Below, one piece after another: positions 8,081 through 17,798 of a stretch of 64,000 bases of DNA. The translations under genes were made by a program, and so were the position numbers. How positions within the stretch are numbered: position 1 is the first letter of the stretch; each line of letters starts with the position of its first letter. The notes under the pieces were generated by a model. The model ran no database searches, was not told where the DNA came from, and worked only from the letters and a program-made list of their open reading frames with translations. Origin of the DNA: Pseudomonadota bacterium (GTDB lineage Bacteria; Desulfobacterota; Desulfarculia; Desulfarculales; Desulfarculaceae); the NCBI GenBank assembly GCA_018819925.1, contig JAHJPG010000078.1:43734-107733 (forward strand), given 5' to 3'.

Positions 8081-9346
8081 CTAGCGGGAAAAAAGGCCGA
8101 AAGGTAGATTGCCCCCGTCGTCAAAGGGCATGGCCGTAAGCGAACCCTCCAGGACGATGTTGTCCCTGGCCGCGGCCTCCTCGGCCAGGGCCTCTGATAC
8201 GAACATCCGCCCCAACTCCAGGGTGTTCTTGATCCACACCACCCGAGCCTTGCCGAAGTCTTCAAGGCCCACGGTTTGCAGAGCGGTGGTCACGGCGGCG
8301 GCGTCCTGGTCATAGGACAAGGGAATGCGCCCCTTTTCCGGCACCGAGGCGGTGACGCAGTTCACCCGGGTCTTTTCCAGATCGATCTTTTCCACTAAGC
8401 GTTGGGCGGCGAAATCGGCGGTGCCCACGCCCAGGGCGTTGCCCTCGCTTTCCGGGGTCAACTCGCGCACGAAGATGCGCTTGAACTGGCGTTCGCTGGG
8501 CTCGGGGGTCACCTGGTTCATGATGCGTCCGGTCACATTGGAGTCCATGCCGCTGCCGCTTATGTTCTTGCCCATCTCGTCCACGATGAGCAGGTCCACG
8601 TTCTTGAAAGGCACCCGCCCCAGGAAATTACGGGCCTTCTCCAGCAGTTCCGAGTCGGTCTTGATGAACTCCCGGGGGCCGCAAACTTTGAGATAAGCGG
8701 TCTGCTCATAGTGGTTTTCCACCAAGGCCACCCCGCAGACCACAGGCACCTTGTCCATCACCACCCCGGCGATGTCCCTGACCACCGTCTCGAAGCCATG
8801 CTGATAGAACTGGGAGTGGGCCAGTTTGGCCCCGGTTTCCTTGCCCATCCCGATGGTGAGCATTTTGCACAGGCCGCTCTCCACCACGCCCCGGAAGCTG
8901 GTGTGGGGCTTTACCCGGTTGACCACCACCACGTGGTCCGCCTGAGTAAAGTCGCGGCCGATGACCACCGGCTGGCCGAAGCTGGTTTCCCCGATCTTAT
9001 CGGTGGCGATGGAGGACTGGATGGGCGCACCCACCGTTTCCGGGGTGATGCCCAGGTGGGCCAACATATCGGCCTGGCCCTGGTCCGTGGCCCCGCCGTG
9101 GCTGCCCATGGCCGGCGCCACGAAGGGCTCGGCCCCCAGTTCCTTGAAAAAGGCCGCCACTGCGGCGATGGCCTTAACCATGTCGGTGACTCCCCGGCTG
9201 CCGGCGGTGATGGCCACCCGCTGCCCGGGCCGCACCTTGGCGGAAAGCTTCAGGGCCTCCAGGCCCCGGCGCACCTCAAAGGACACATCCACGGCCGGCG
9301 AGGCCGGGAACTGGTTTTTCACCATGACAATCTTTGGAAAATTCAT
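8081..9346 (-). CDS. LarA-like (DUF2088) protein, possible nickel-pincer hydroxyacid racemase relative
   Basis: A 421-residue protein that resembles the lactate-racemase N-terminal-domain family. Features include APAMGSHGGATDQGQ near residue 100, VNRVKPHTSFRG followed by a conserved lysine near residue 165, and GSGMDSNVTGR. LarA proteins use a nickel pincer cofactor to epimerise hydroxyacids. The spacing between the candidate histidine and lysine here differs from classical LarA, so the assignment is to the superfamily only. It is the last gene of the LacI-controlled cluster and converges on the synthetase/reductase pair. No cofactor genes (larB, larC, larE) are nearby. Confidence 0.6.
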   Translation of the reverse strand: MNFPKIVMVKNQFPASPAVDVSFEVRRGLEALKLSAKVRPGQRVAITAGSRGVTDMVKAIAAVAAFFKELGAEPFVAPAMGSHGGATDQGQADMLAHLGITPETVGAPIQSSIATDKIGETSFGQPVVIGRDFTQADHVVVVNRVKPHTSFRGVVESGLCKMLTIGMGKETGAKLAHSQFYQHGFETVVRDIAGVVMDKVPVVCGVALVENHYEQTAYLKVCGPREFIKTDSELLEKARNFLGRVPFKNVDLLIVDEMGKNISGSGMDSNVTGRIMNQVTPEPSERQFKRIFVRELTPESEGNALGVGTADFAAQRLVEKIDLEKTRVNCVTASVPEKGRIPLSYDQDAAAVTTALQTVGLEDFGKARVVWIKNTLELGRMFVSEALAEEAAARDNIVLEGSLTAMPFDDGGNLPFGLFSR

Positions 9347-9487
9347 ATGTCAGCCCCTGCCTTGCATGCCATCCCGGCTATGCCCACGGGCGGCTTCAGC
9401 CGCCGGCCTTAACCAACCACGTCTATGGCTAATATAAAATTTTATCATCTTCGGTAGGCCAAAACATGGCCAACCTCGCCCACATAG

Positions 9488-9525
9488 GGACAGCCGGCGC
9501 GATGCCCTCGCCGCGCCGGCTGTCC
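9488..9525 (-). terminator. Intercistronic hairpin after the AOR gene
   Basis: A perfect 14-base-pair stem (9488-9501 with 9512-9525, GGACAGCCGGCGCG and its complement) with a 10-base loop lies 20 bases after the AOR stop. No T-tract follows on the minus strand, so it may be an attenuator or RNA-stability element ahead of the LarA-like gene rather than a full terminator. Confidence 0.55.
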
Positions 9526-9545
9526 AAATTTCCGCAAAATCCGCC

Positions 9546-11381
9546 CTAGGCGATTCCCAGGCCGCGCAGGGTGTCCGAGGTGGGCACCCCTTCCTCGCTC
9601 CAACCGCGATGCTGGTAATAATCGCTGAGGAGGCGCCCCATGGGCGGCAGCTGGTTGGTTAGCTCCTCGCCCTCGCGGTTCAGGGTCATGAAACGTGGCG
9701 GCAGGAAGTCGTCCTTGCGGCTGATGCCCAGGCGGGTGTTGTACAAACGCTTGAGGTTGAAGACGCGCTCGCCGGCCTTCATCAACGATTCCACGTCCCA
9801 CTGCTTGCCGGTGACCAGGGACATCCACTCCACCATGTTGTTCACCGTCACCGCCTTGCCGATTTGAGTAAAGCGGCACAGCAGCGCGCTGTCTTGCACG
9901 CACATCAGGTTCTGCAAGATGGAGGTGAAAGCCGCCTTGCCTTCCACTTGATAGGCGTCTTGGGGCTCTGCGATGCCGATCTCGGGCATGGTCAGGGCCA
10001 GTTCGTAGGGGTGGCTCCAACTGGCGTTGTGGCAAGCTCCCCGGGCTGCGGTGCCATAGGAAAGGGCCTGGCTGAAAAAGCGGCGGGGGTCGTGGGCCGA
10101 AGGCTCCAGGCCCTTGACATGCACCGCGAACTCGCTGGCGTTGTGGCCCAGCGCCTCGGCCATGGCCCTGGAGCCTTGGCTCATCAGTTCGCCTATTCCC
10201 TCGCGGCGGCCCATCTTGTCCACCATATCCACCATGGCCTGGGCGTTGCCCCAGGTAAGCTCCACCCCGCCGGTGTCCTCGGTGGTGATCAGGCCCTTTT
10301 CAAAGGCCTCCATGGCAAAAGCGATGGTGGCCCCGGTGGAGATGGTGTCCAGGCCGTAGAGGTTGCACAGGTCGTTGGCCTTGCAAATGGCCTCCAGGTC
10401 GTCAACCAGGCATTCGCCGCCCAAGGTGCCCATGGTCTCGTATTCCGGCCCCGCGCAATCCAGGCCGGCATAGGGGCCTTCGGCAATCTTGATGTGCCGC
10501 CCGCAGGCGATGGGGCAGCGCAAGCAACCCTTGCGCCCGGTCAGTACGGTGTCGTGCAGCACCACGCCATTTATCTTGGCCACCCCCGGCCAACGGCCCT
10601 GCTTCCAGTTTTTCAGGGGAAAGTTGCCGGCCTTCTCGTAGTTCTCGGCCCCGCCGCCGGTGCCGTACTTGCCAAAGGTCTCGGTGGCGGTGGTGATGTG
10701 CTTGAGCAGGCTCTTGACGCTTTGCTCCAGGCCCTCGGGGTCGGCCACCGGCACCGGGCCGTTGCCCGCGGCCACGATGGCCTTGAGGTTCTTGGAACCC
10801 AGCACCGCGCCCAGCCCGGTGCGCGCCGCCGCCCGCACCAGGGTGCCGATGTGGGGAACTCCGGCCAGGGGCGCCAAACGCTCGCCCGCCTGACCGATCA
10901 CCGCCGCCGCCGCCTTGGGCGAAGTCTGGCTTTTCAGCCACCGGGCGGATTTCTCGGTGTCCTGCCCCCATATTTCGCCCGCGTCGCGAATCTCGGCCTT
11001 GTCCTCGTTGATGGCGATGTAGACCGGTTTGTCCGCCTTGCCGGTCACCACCAAGCCGTCATACCCGGACCTCTTGAGCAGCACCCCCCAGGAGCCTCCC
11101 ACGTTGGACTCGCCGAAAATGCCGGTCTGCGGGGAGCGGGCCACGATGTGGTGGCGGCTCGAGGAGGGCACATTGGTGCCGGTGAAGGGCCCGGTCATGG
11201 CGATGAAGACGTTCTCCGGCCCCAGGGGGTCGGTGTCAGCGCTGGTTTCCTCGTAGAGCAGCTTGGCCGCCACTCCGGCGCCGCCAATGTAGGCGTCGGT
11301 AATCTCCGGAGCCAACTCCTGGGTCCGGACCTCGCGGCTAGTCAAGTCCACTCTGAGAAGTTTGCGATGATATCCCGACAT
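9546..11381 (-). CDS. aor: Aldehyde ferredoxin oxidoreductase (tungsten/molybdenum)
   Basis: A 611-residue enzyme of the AOR/FOR family, which oxidises aldehydes to carboxylates with ferredoxin, using a bis-pterin tungsten (or molybdenum) centre and one [4Fe-4S] cluster. The N-terminal pterin-binding domain starts MSGYHRKLLRVDLTSREV. The cluster cysteines are in GCLRCPIACGRHI, with the fourth near LMCVQDSALLC late in the protein. The start at 11381 follows GGAGGAAGTGACC; a longer reading to 11543 would run into the upstream gene. The gene immediately follows a MoaD-like protein gene, a common pairing. It probably detoxifies or uses aldehydes made by the alcohol dehydrogenases in the same operon. 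Confidence 0.92.
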   Translation of the reverse strand: MSGYHRKLLRVDLTSREVRTQELAPEITDAYIGGAGVAAKLLYEETSADTDPLGPENVFIAMTGPFTGTNVPSSSRHHIVARSPQTGIFGESNVGGSWGVLLKRSGYDGLVVTGKADKPVYIAINEDKAEIRDAGEIWGQDTEKSARWLKSQTSPKAAAAVIGQAGERLAPLAGVPHIGTLVRAAARTGLGAVLGSKNLKAIVAAGNGPVPVADPEGLEQSVKSLLKHITTATETFGKYGTGGGAENYEKAGNFPLKNWKQGRWPGVAKINGVVLHDTVLTGRKGCLRCPIACGRHIKIAEGPYAGLDCAGPEYETMGTLGGECLVDDLEAICKANDLCNLYGLDTISTGATIAFAMEAFEKGLITTEDTGGVELTWGNAQAMVDMVDKMGRREGIGELMSQGSRAMAEALGHNASEFAVHVKGLEPSAHDPRRFFSQALSYGTAARGACHNASWSHPYELALTMPEIGIAEPQDAYQVEGKAAFTSILQNLMCVQDSALLCRFTQIGKAVTVNNMVEWMSLVTGKQWDVESLMKAGERVFNLKRLYNTRLGISRKDDFLPPRFMTLNREGEELTNQLPPMGRLLSDYYQHRGWSEEGVPTSDTLRGLGIA

Positions 11382-11395
11382 GGTCACTTCCTCCA

Positions 11396-11662
11396 TCAAC
11401 CGCCGGTCACCGGCAGGAATATTTTCAAGGTATCCCCGTCGGTCACGGGGTCGCCCAGTTTCATGAATCTCCCTGAAGAAAAGACGCTGAGGTGGGCCCC
11501 CAGCATGGCGTCGTCCTGATAGCTCAGGTATTTGGCGAAACACTCGTACCTGTCGGCCAGAAGCCGCAGAACCGCGCGCACGGGGATTGGCTCGGCCAGG
11601 CTGATTTCCAGGCTTGGCTGGCCGATCAGTTTTTCAAAGGCTTGGGAAAGCTCCACTCGCAT
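11396..11662 (-). CDS. MoaD/ThiS-family ubiquitin-like sulfur carrier
   Basis: An 88-residue beta-grasp protein ending in the diagnostic Gly-Gly (FLPVTGG), the site of adenylation and thiocarboxylation in MoaD and ThiS. It ends 14 bases before the AOR start and the AOR ribosome binding site lies in the gap. Small MoaD-like proteins next to AOR genes are thought to supply dithiolene sulfur for the tungstopterin. The ATG at 11662 is chosen over 11686 because a GAGGAGCGGG stretch lies upstream and the extra eight residues are not family-like. Confidence 0.8.
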   Translation of the reverse strand: MRVELSQAFEKLIGQPSLEISLAEPIPVRAVLRLLADRYECFAKYLSYQDDAMLGAHLSVFSSGRFMKLGDPVTDGDTLKIFLPVTGG

Positions 11663-11719
11663 GACCCACCCGCTCCTCGGAGGCAATTAAAGCGAAAGAG
11701 CACATGGTTTTGCTTCAAT

Positions 11720-12745
11720 TTAGAGAACCAGCACCGGCTTGAGCAGTTGGCCGCCCAGGGCCTCTTGGAAGGCCTCCTCGGCCTTGTCCAGGGGGAAGTT
11801 CTGGGCCAGCACCGAAAAATCAATGGCCTGTTCGGCCATGAGATTTATGGCTTGCAGGTAATCCTGCCTGGTGCTGGCGTAGCTGAACAAAAGGCTGAGT
11901 TCGTCACGCACCGCCGGGCTGGGGAACCAGGTCACCTCTTGGTTGTACAAGGCCACCACCAAAATCACCCCGCCCCGATGCACCAGGCCCAAGCTTGTCT
12001 TGAGGGCCGCCGCCGAACCGGAGGCCTCGATGAACAGGTCGGCCATGCCCGGACCGAAGTGAGAGCGCACCACTTCCTCGCTGGACTCGCCTTCCACTAT
12101 GGCCGTGTCCAGGCCCAGGCGCTGGGCCGCCGGCAGGCGCACCTTGGCGTCGCGGTTCATGCCCAGGAGCAGGACCTGGGCCCCGTGGAGCTTGGCCAGG
12201 CTGGCGCAGAGCAGGCCGATGGGGCCGGGTCCGCTGACCGCCACCTTGTCCCCGGGCCGGATAACCACCCGGCGCAGGGCGTGCAGGGCCACGGAAACCG
12301 GCTCCACCAGGGGCGCCAGGGAAAGGTCCAGGTTGCTGGGCAGGGGCAAAAGCTGGTCGGCCTTGCTCACCACGTAACCGGCCATGGCGCCGTCGAAGTG
12401 CAGGCCGATCACCTTGCGCTCCGGGCACAGGTGGCTGTTGCCCGCCAGGCAGGCGGGGCATCGCAGGCAGCCCTGTATGGCCATGACCGTTACATGGCCG
12501 CCCACCCAGCGGGAATCCACCCCCGGGCCGGTTTCCATGACCACCCCGGCGAACTCATGGCCCAGGATCACCGGCGGGGTCACCCACTCATAGCCCGGGT
12601 CGGAGTTGTAGGCGTGCAGATCGCTGCCGCAGATGCCGCATCCGGCGACCTTGATGAGCACCTCGCCGTGACCGGGTACTGGGCGAGGCACCTCGGCCAC
12701 CGCCGCCTGGCCGGGTTCCTTGCCGAATTTTACAAAGGCTTGCAT
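11720..12745 (-). CDS. Zinc-dependent alcohol dehydrogenase (MDR, threonine/sorbitol dehydrogenase-like)
   Basis: A 341-residue medium-chain dehydrogenase. Catalytic zinc ligands are in GCGICGSDLHAY and GHEFAGVV, and a structural zinc site of four cysteines is in CLRCPACLAGNSHLC. The NAD-binding motif reads SGPGPIGLLCASLA. The pattern resembles polyol and L-threonine dehydrogenases, so an NAD-linked oxidation of a secondary alcohol is likely. It begins 7 bases after the LivF stop and is part of the LacI-linked operon with two other dehydrogenases. The exact substrate is unknown. Confidence 0.85.
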   Translation of the reverse strand: MQAFVKFGKEPGQAAVAEVPRPVPGHGEVLIKVAGCGICGSDLHAYNSDPGYEWVTPPVILGHEFAGVVMETGPGVDSRWVGGHVTVMAIQGCLRCPACLAGNSHLCPERKVIGLHFDGAMAGYVVSKADQLLPLPSNLDLSLAPLVEPVSVALHALRRVVIRPGDKVAVSGPGPIGLLCASLAKLHGAQVLLLGMNRDAKVRLPAAQRLGLDTAIVEGESSEEVVRSHFGPGMADLFIEASGSAAALKTSLGLVHRGGVILVVALYNQEVTWFPSPAVRDELSLLFSYASTRQDYLQAINLMAEQAIDFSVLAQNFPLDKAEEAFQEALGGQLLKPVLVL

Positions 12746-12752
12746 GGCTTCC

Positions 12753-13450
12753 CTACTTGCCGAGGTACACCTTTTTAACGTAGTCGTCGTTGGCTATCTG
12801 GGCGCTGGGCCCGGACAGGACGACGTGGCCCTTTTCCATTATATAGGCCTCGTCGGCCACCTTGAGGGCATGGTTGACCTGCTGCTCCACCAGCAAGATG
12901 GTCACCCCTGTGTTGGCGATCTCGCTGACCATGTTGAACATGTGCTTGACCAACACCGGCGACAGGCCCAGGGACATCTCGTCGATCATCAAAAGACGCG
13001 GCTCGGTCATGAGGCCCCGGGCGATGGCGCACATCTGCTGTTCGCCGCCCGAAAGCGAGCCCGCCTGCTGGCTGGAGCGCTCCTTCAAGATGGGGAACAG
13101 TTCGAACATCTTGTCCAGATTTTTCCTGAGATTCTTGCGGGCGTGCTTGCTGTAAGCGCCCATCTCCAAGTTTTCCAGCACGGTCAGGGTGCCGAACAGC
13201 CTCCTGCCCTCGGGCACCAAGGCGATCCCCAGGGACACGATATCCTCGGGAAGCATGGCGTTGATATGCTGCCCCTGAAAGGAGATGTTGCCCTCGCGGT
13301 AGGGGATCATGCCGCTGATGGCGGAGAGCAATGTGGTTTTGCCGGCCGCGTTGGGACCCAGCAGGGCGACGATCTTGCCCTCGGTGACCTCCAGGTTCAC
13401 ATCCCTGAGCGCCTGAAAATCGCCATAGTAGGCATCCACCTGTTGGATGT

Positions 13451-13457
<7 letters not shown>
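12753..13457 (-). CDS. livF: Branched-chain amino acid-type ABC transporter ATPase LivF
   Basis: A 234-residue cytoplasmic ATPase. Walker A is GPNAAGKTT, the signature is SLSGGEQQM and Walker B is LLMIDEMSLGL. The short length and the typical YGDFQALRDVNLEV opening identify LivF rather than LivG. A GTG start at 13457 follows GGAGGCGCC and overlaps the end of livG. It energises the importer made of LivH and LivM. Liv-type systems carry amino acids, amides, urea or aromatic acids, so the name does not fix the substrate. Confidence 0.9.
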
Positions 13458-14176
<719 letters not shown>

Positions 14177-14196
14177 AATTCCACCATTCCAGCCGG

Positions 14197-15180
14197 CTAG
14201 TTGTCCCGCGCGGAGGATTCGCCTGATTTTTTCTTCTTGAACCAAGGCGCCATCAACGAAACGATGCCGCCCGGTACGAAGTTAACCACGGCGATCAACA
14301 TCAAGCCGTAAACCACGAAGTTCAGACCCTGCTGAATGGTCCCCAGGTAGAAGCGCAGGAACTCTCCCAGCGGTGTCATGATTATAGCGCCGATCACCGG
14401 CCCCCAAACCGTTCCCATGCCGCCGATGATGCCGTTCATGGCCGGCTGCAAGGAGAACAGGTCCATGGAGAAAGCGGTGCCGGGCTCGAGCACGTAGTTG
14501 TAGAACACGTAGAACACGGCGATCATGCCGGTGAGGCCGGAACTCCACATCAAGGCGAAAAAGTGCGACTTGGCCGTGTTGATGCCCAAGGCCTTGGCCG
14601 CGTCCTCGTCGGCCGCCGCGGCGCGCAGATGGTAGCCCAGGGCGGAGCTGCGTATCCACCAGGCCAAAAGGATCACCAGGACGGCCAGGCCCAGGGCGAT
14701 GTAGTAGAAGGGCATGCCGCTGGTGAAGGTCAGATTGAGCCAACCGGGCTTGAAAGGGATGTTGAGACCCACCGATCCGTTGGTCATGGACCGCCAGTCG
14801 ATGGCCACCATGCGCAAAACCTCGGCGAAGGCGATGGAAGCCAGGGTGAAGAAGGGCCCCTTGAGCCGAATGAGGGGGAAACTCAGGATCACCCCGCCCA
14901 GCATGGCGCAGACCGTGCCGGCAAAGATGCCGATCAACGGAGAGATGCCGTATTTGACGTAGAGGATGGAGGCCGCGTAGGCGCCCAAGCCAAAAAAGGC
15001 CGCGTGTCCCAGGGAAAATTTGCCGCCAAAGGCCGGTATGTTCCAAGCTGCGGTCAAGGCGATGTAGAAAAACACCAGGGTGAACATGTGCAGGATGAAG
15101 GTGGAGGTGAAGTACAGAGGCACCGCCAACAGCCCCAGCGCCAGAATGGCCGCGGCTACTATGATTTTGTTAGTTCTCAC
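14197..15180 (-). CDS. livM: ABC transporter permease LivM
   Basis: A 327-residue inner-membrane permease with about nine hydrophobic segments, including GKFSLGHAAFFGLGAYAAS, the conserved LivM loop. It ends in a charged cytoplasmic tail (FKKKKSGESS). The GTG start at 15180 overlaps the livH stop (GTGA) and is preceded by GGAGG, so translation is coupled to livH. Confidence 0.9.
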   Translation of the reverse strand: MRTNKIIVAAAILALGLLAVPLYFTSTFILHMFTLVFFYIALTAAWNIPAFGGKFSLGHAAFFGLGAYAASILYVKYGISPLIGIFAGTVCAMLGGVILSFPLIRLKGPFFTLASIAFAEVLRMVAIDWRSMTNGSVGLNIPFKPGWLNLTFTSGMPFYYIALGLAVLVILLAWWIRSSALGYHLRAAAADEDAAKALGINTAKSHFFALMWSSGLTGMIAVFYVFYNYVLEPGTAFSMDLFSLQPAMNGIIGGMGTVWGPVIGAIIMTPLGEFLRFYLGTIQQGLNFVVYGLMLIAVVNFVPGGIVSLMAPWFKKKKSGESSARDN

Positions 15181-16064
15181 TTTAAACCAACCTCCTCGGA
15201 GCCTTTACCCTTCCCGAATATTCCTTGGGGCCTGATGAGGATAGCAATGATAAAGATGCCGAAATAGATCGCTTCCTTCAGTGCCGGGGAAACGTAAGTT
15301 CCACCTACCGCCTCGACCACACCGATGAAAAGTCCGGCCAGGAAGGTGCCGCCCATGCTGCCCAAACCACCCAGCACCACCACGATGAAGGCGATGAGGG
15401 TGAAGGGGATGCCCACGGTGGGGTACACCGAGCTGAAGGGCATGAGCAACACGCCGCCCAAGGCCGAAAATGCGCAGCCGATGCCAAAGGCCAGGAGGTA
15501 GAGCCTTTGCACCTTTACGCCCATCAGGCGGGCGATGGTGTGGTCTTCCACGATGGCCCTGAGGGCCTTGCCGGTGTAGGAGTACTTGAGGAAATAGTAA
15601 AGAAGGGTGATGGAGCCCAGCGCGGCGAAGAAGGCCACCAGCCGGGGGACGCTGATGAATATCCCCGCCAACTCGAAGGTGCTCATGCCGTAAGGGACCT
15701 GAACCGTGCGGAAGTTGCCTTTGCACACGATCAAGGCCACGTTTTGCAAAATCAGGGAAAGGGCGACGGTGGCGAAAATCTTCATGTTGGCCGAAGAGCT
15801 CTGGATCGGCTGCACGATGACTCTCTGGATCAGGACGCCGAAGAGGAACATCACCGGCAATACGATGATCGTCGCCACATATGGGTCCATGCCAAAGAAA
15901 TAGTTGAGCCAGAAGGTCAGGTACATGGCCACCATGACCATCTCGCCGTGGGCGAAGTTGATGATGCGAACCACGCCGAAGATCAGGTTCAACCCGATGC
16001 TGATAAGTGCGTAGATCCCACCAAGCAGGAGACCTGATACACAGACTTGGACTATCAACTCCAT
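15177..16064 (-). CDS. livH: ABC transporter permease LivH
   Basis: A 295-residue permease with family motifs SGLLLGGIYALISIGLNLIF at the amino end, then FAHGEMVMV and a long hydrophobic carboxyl half. It is separated from the binding-protein gene livK by 466 bases, unlike the tight packing of livH-livM-livG-livF. That gap contains hairpins which could lower permease expression relative to the binding protein. Confidence 0.9.
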   Translation of the reverse strand: MELIVQVCVSGLLLGGIYALISIGLNLIFGVVRIINFAHGEMVMVAMYLTFWLNYFFGMDPYVATIIVLPVMFLFGVLIQRVIVQPIQSSSANMKIFATVALSLILQNVALIVCKGNFRTVQVPYGMSTFELAGIFISVPRLVAFFAALGSITLLYYFLKYSYTGKALRAIVEDHTIARLMGVKVQRLYLLAFGIGCAFSALGGVLLMPFSSVYPTVGIPFTLIAFIVVVLGGLGSMGGTFLAGLFIGVVEAVGGTYVSPALKEAIYFGIFIIAILIRPQGIFGKGKGSEEVGLK

Positions 16065-16087
16065 TGCTACTCTACTTCCATCTCTGG

Positions 16088-16113
16088 TTAGATGGTCCTC
16101 TTAGATGGTCCTC
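16088..16113. repeat. Tandem 13-mer (TTAGATGGTCCTC) x2
   Basis: Two exact head-to-tail copies, 16088-16100 and 16101-16113, just upstream of livH. Possibly replication slippage; no function is evident. Confidence 0.7.
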
Positions 16114-16187
16114 GTGGGATGTGGTCAATCCATGAGCCGAAGGGCGAAAAGCGATACGGCATTCGAAGGCATCGCCTCGCAAGTTGA

Positions 16188-16236
16188 CCGCATGGCCAGC
16201 CCTCGCCGGGCTAATTGCCCCTGCCCGGCCATGCGG
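16188..16236 (-). repeat. Inverted repeat CCGCATGGCC / GGCCATGCGG
   Basis: A perfect 10-base arm at 16188-16197 and 16227-16236 with a 29-base loop that itself contains a short GC stem. Probably folds in the RNA between livK and livH. Confidence 0.5.
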
Positions 16237-16480
16237 TATCCCGCCTAGCCGGAAGCCCAAGGCCGTGGCGCCCCGCGCCCCTTGACCGGAGGCCTGACGG
16301 CGCCCATGACATCAGCGCCCTTGCGCCAGGCCGCCCCGCGAGGAGCGCGGAATCGCTTGGGCCCATCCCGGGGCGGGTCTGTGCGGCCCACCGCGCCAGG
16401 GTCCTTGTCTCGCCGGCCTACGGCCCTGAGCCGACCGCCGGCCCGCGTCCTCGGGCTAATGGGTCAGATCGGCTTGCTTA

Positions 16481-16514
16481 CCGGTGTTTCCCCCCCGCAG
16501 AGGGGAAACACCGG
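16481..16514 (-). terminator. Hairpin downstream of livK
   Basis: A perfect 13-base-pair stem, CCGGTGTTTCCCC (16481-16493) with its complement (16502-16514), 8-base loop. It starts 17 bases after the livK stop. No U-tract follows, so partial termination or protection of the livK message from 3' decay is more likely than complete termination. Confidence 0.6.
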
Positions 16515-16530
16515 CGTTGATCACAGGGCC

Positions 16531-17745
16531 CTACTTCTTGCTGGGAAGCACCGGCTCGGTCACTGCGGCGCCCTTGGGGAACACGGTGAGCAGCTTGCCG
16601 TCGCGCCACTGGGTGACGAAAGCGGAAGCCCGGGTGTTTTGCCCCTTATCGTTGAACTTCACGCCCCAGCCGTTGGCGGTCTTGCCCAACGGAATGTCCA
16701 CGGCCATGGCCGCCGCGCGAATCTTGTCAGGATCGAATTTGCCGCCGGCCTTCTCCACGATGTCGAAGACCACGTTGGCGCCCATGAAGTTGGTCAGGCT
16801 GTGACCGGAGCGGGGCTCCTCTTTGTAGGTCTTGCGGTAGAGCTCCAGGAACTCCTTCAGACCGGGGGTGAACTTGGTGTTGACCTCGTACTGGGTGAAG
16901 TCGATGTTGAACACGCCGTTGGCCTTGTCGCCCAGGGCTTTCTGGAAGCTCTGCAGGCTGTGGCCGCCGCCGGTGCCGATGAAGGGCTTTTGAAGCTTGT
17001 ACTCGGCGGCCTGACGACCCAGGAGAATGGCGTCCTGGGCATAGGACACGGCCACGATGACATCGGGGTCGGCCTTCTTCAGGCGGAAGATGACCGGAGA
17101 CAGGTCGCTGGAGGTGGCGGTGTAGGGCTCAACCGAAATCACCTGCAGACCGGCCTTGGCGGCCAGTTTCTTGAAGCTGTCGGCCACGGAGGTGCCGTAG
17201 TCCGAGTCCTCGTGGGCCACGGAGACTTTGATGTCCTTGGGTTTTTTGCCCAAGGCCGGGGCCAGGTAGTCGATGATGAAGTCCACCTGGCCCTGGCTGA
17301 AGCCGGCGGCGGTGCTGTTGGTGCGGTAAACCGTGGGGTAGCCGCGCTCGGTGATGGCGTTGGCGATGGCGCCCAACTCAAAGTAGGGCAGATTCTTGCG
17401 GGCGGCCACTTCGGTGGCGGCCATGCTGCGGGAACTGGAGTAGGAGCCCAGGATCAGGCCCACCTTCTTCTGCTCGATCAGCCTCTCCGCCTCGGAGCGG
17501 GCTGCGGCCACGTCGGAACCGTCGGCATTGGCGAAAACGATTTTTTTGCCGTTGATGCCGCCCTTCTGATTGCGGACGATGCGGGCAATCTCGGCCCCGC
17601 GCCAGCTTTCCTCGCCCAACAGGGACAAGGAGCCGGACCGTGGATACAGAGCGCCGATGACGATCTCCTCCTCGGCGGCAAACGATACGGGCGCCAGAGA
17701 CATCACCAGCGCCAGCGCCAGGGTAACCAACAGGAGCTTTTTCAT
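16531..17745 (-). CDS. livK: ABC transporter substrate-binding protein LivK-like
   Basis: A 404-residue periplasmic binding protein of the Leu/Ile/Val type. A signal peptide (MKKLLLVTLALALVMSLA, cleavage near SFA-A) is followed by EIVIGALYPRSGSLSLLGEE, the family start. Later motifs include GSYSSSRSMAATEVAA and DPDVIVAVSYAQDAILLG. The start at 17745 follows GGGAGGGAATTT; a longer frame to 17925 would overlap the dehydrogenase gene and bury the signal peptide. It is the first gene of the import set. The sequence alone does not show whether the ligand is an amino acid, an aromatic acid or another compound. Confidence 0.9.
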   Translation of the reverse strand: MKKLLLVTLALALVMSLAPVSFAAEEEIVIGALYPRSGSLSLLGEESWRGAEIARIVRNQKGGINGKKIVFANADGSDVAAARSEAERLIEQKKVGLILGSYSSSRSMAATEVAARKNLPYFELGAIANAITERGYPTVYRTNSTAAGFSQGQVDFIIDYLAPALGKKPKDIKVSVAHEDSDYGTSVADSFKKLAAKAGLQVISVEPYTATSSDLSPVIFRLKKADPDVIVAVSYAQDAILLGRQAAEYKLQKPFIGTGGGHSLQSFQKALGDKANGVFNIDFTQYEVNTKFTPGLKEFLELYRKTYKEEPRSGHSLTNFMGANVVFDIVEKAGGKFDPDKIRAAAMAVDIPLGKTANGWGVKFNDKGQNTRASAFVTQWRDGKLLTVFPKGAAVTEPVLPSKK

Positions 17746-17798
17746 ACTAAATTCCCTCCCTACCACAAATAAAACCGGGATAAAGATCAGGGTTGTCA

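Larger units (their letters stand above)
16065..16530. other. Structured livK-livH intergenic region
   Basis: A GC-rich 466-base gap inside the transporter operon, without a credible gene. It contains a hairpin just after livK (16481-16514), a long-loop inverted repeat (16188-16236) and a tandem 13-mer (16088-16113). The open frames here show no family-like content. Confidence 0.6.

Noticed and set aside
9864..11519. 551-residue plus-strand frame opposite the AOR gene
   Set aside because: Antisense shadow of AOR; no motifs, and the AOR cluster cysteines and start signals on the minus strand are convincing.
16282..17772. 496-residue plus-strand frame opposite livK
   Set aside because: It is the antisense of the livK gene extended into its flank. 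Its composition is typical of antisense frames in GC-rich DNA, while the minus frame has a signal peptide and family motifs.
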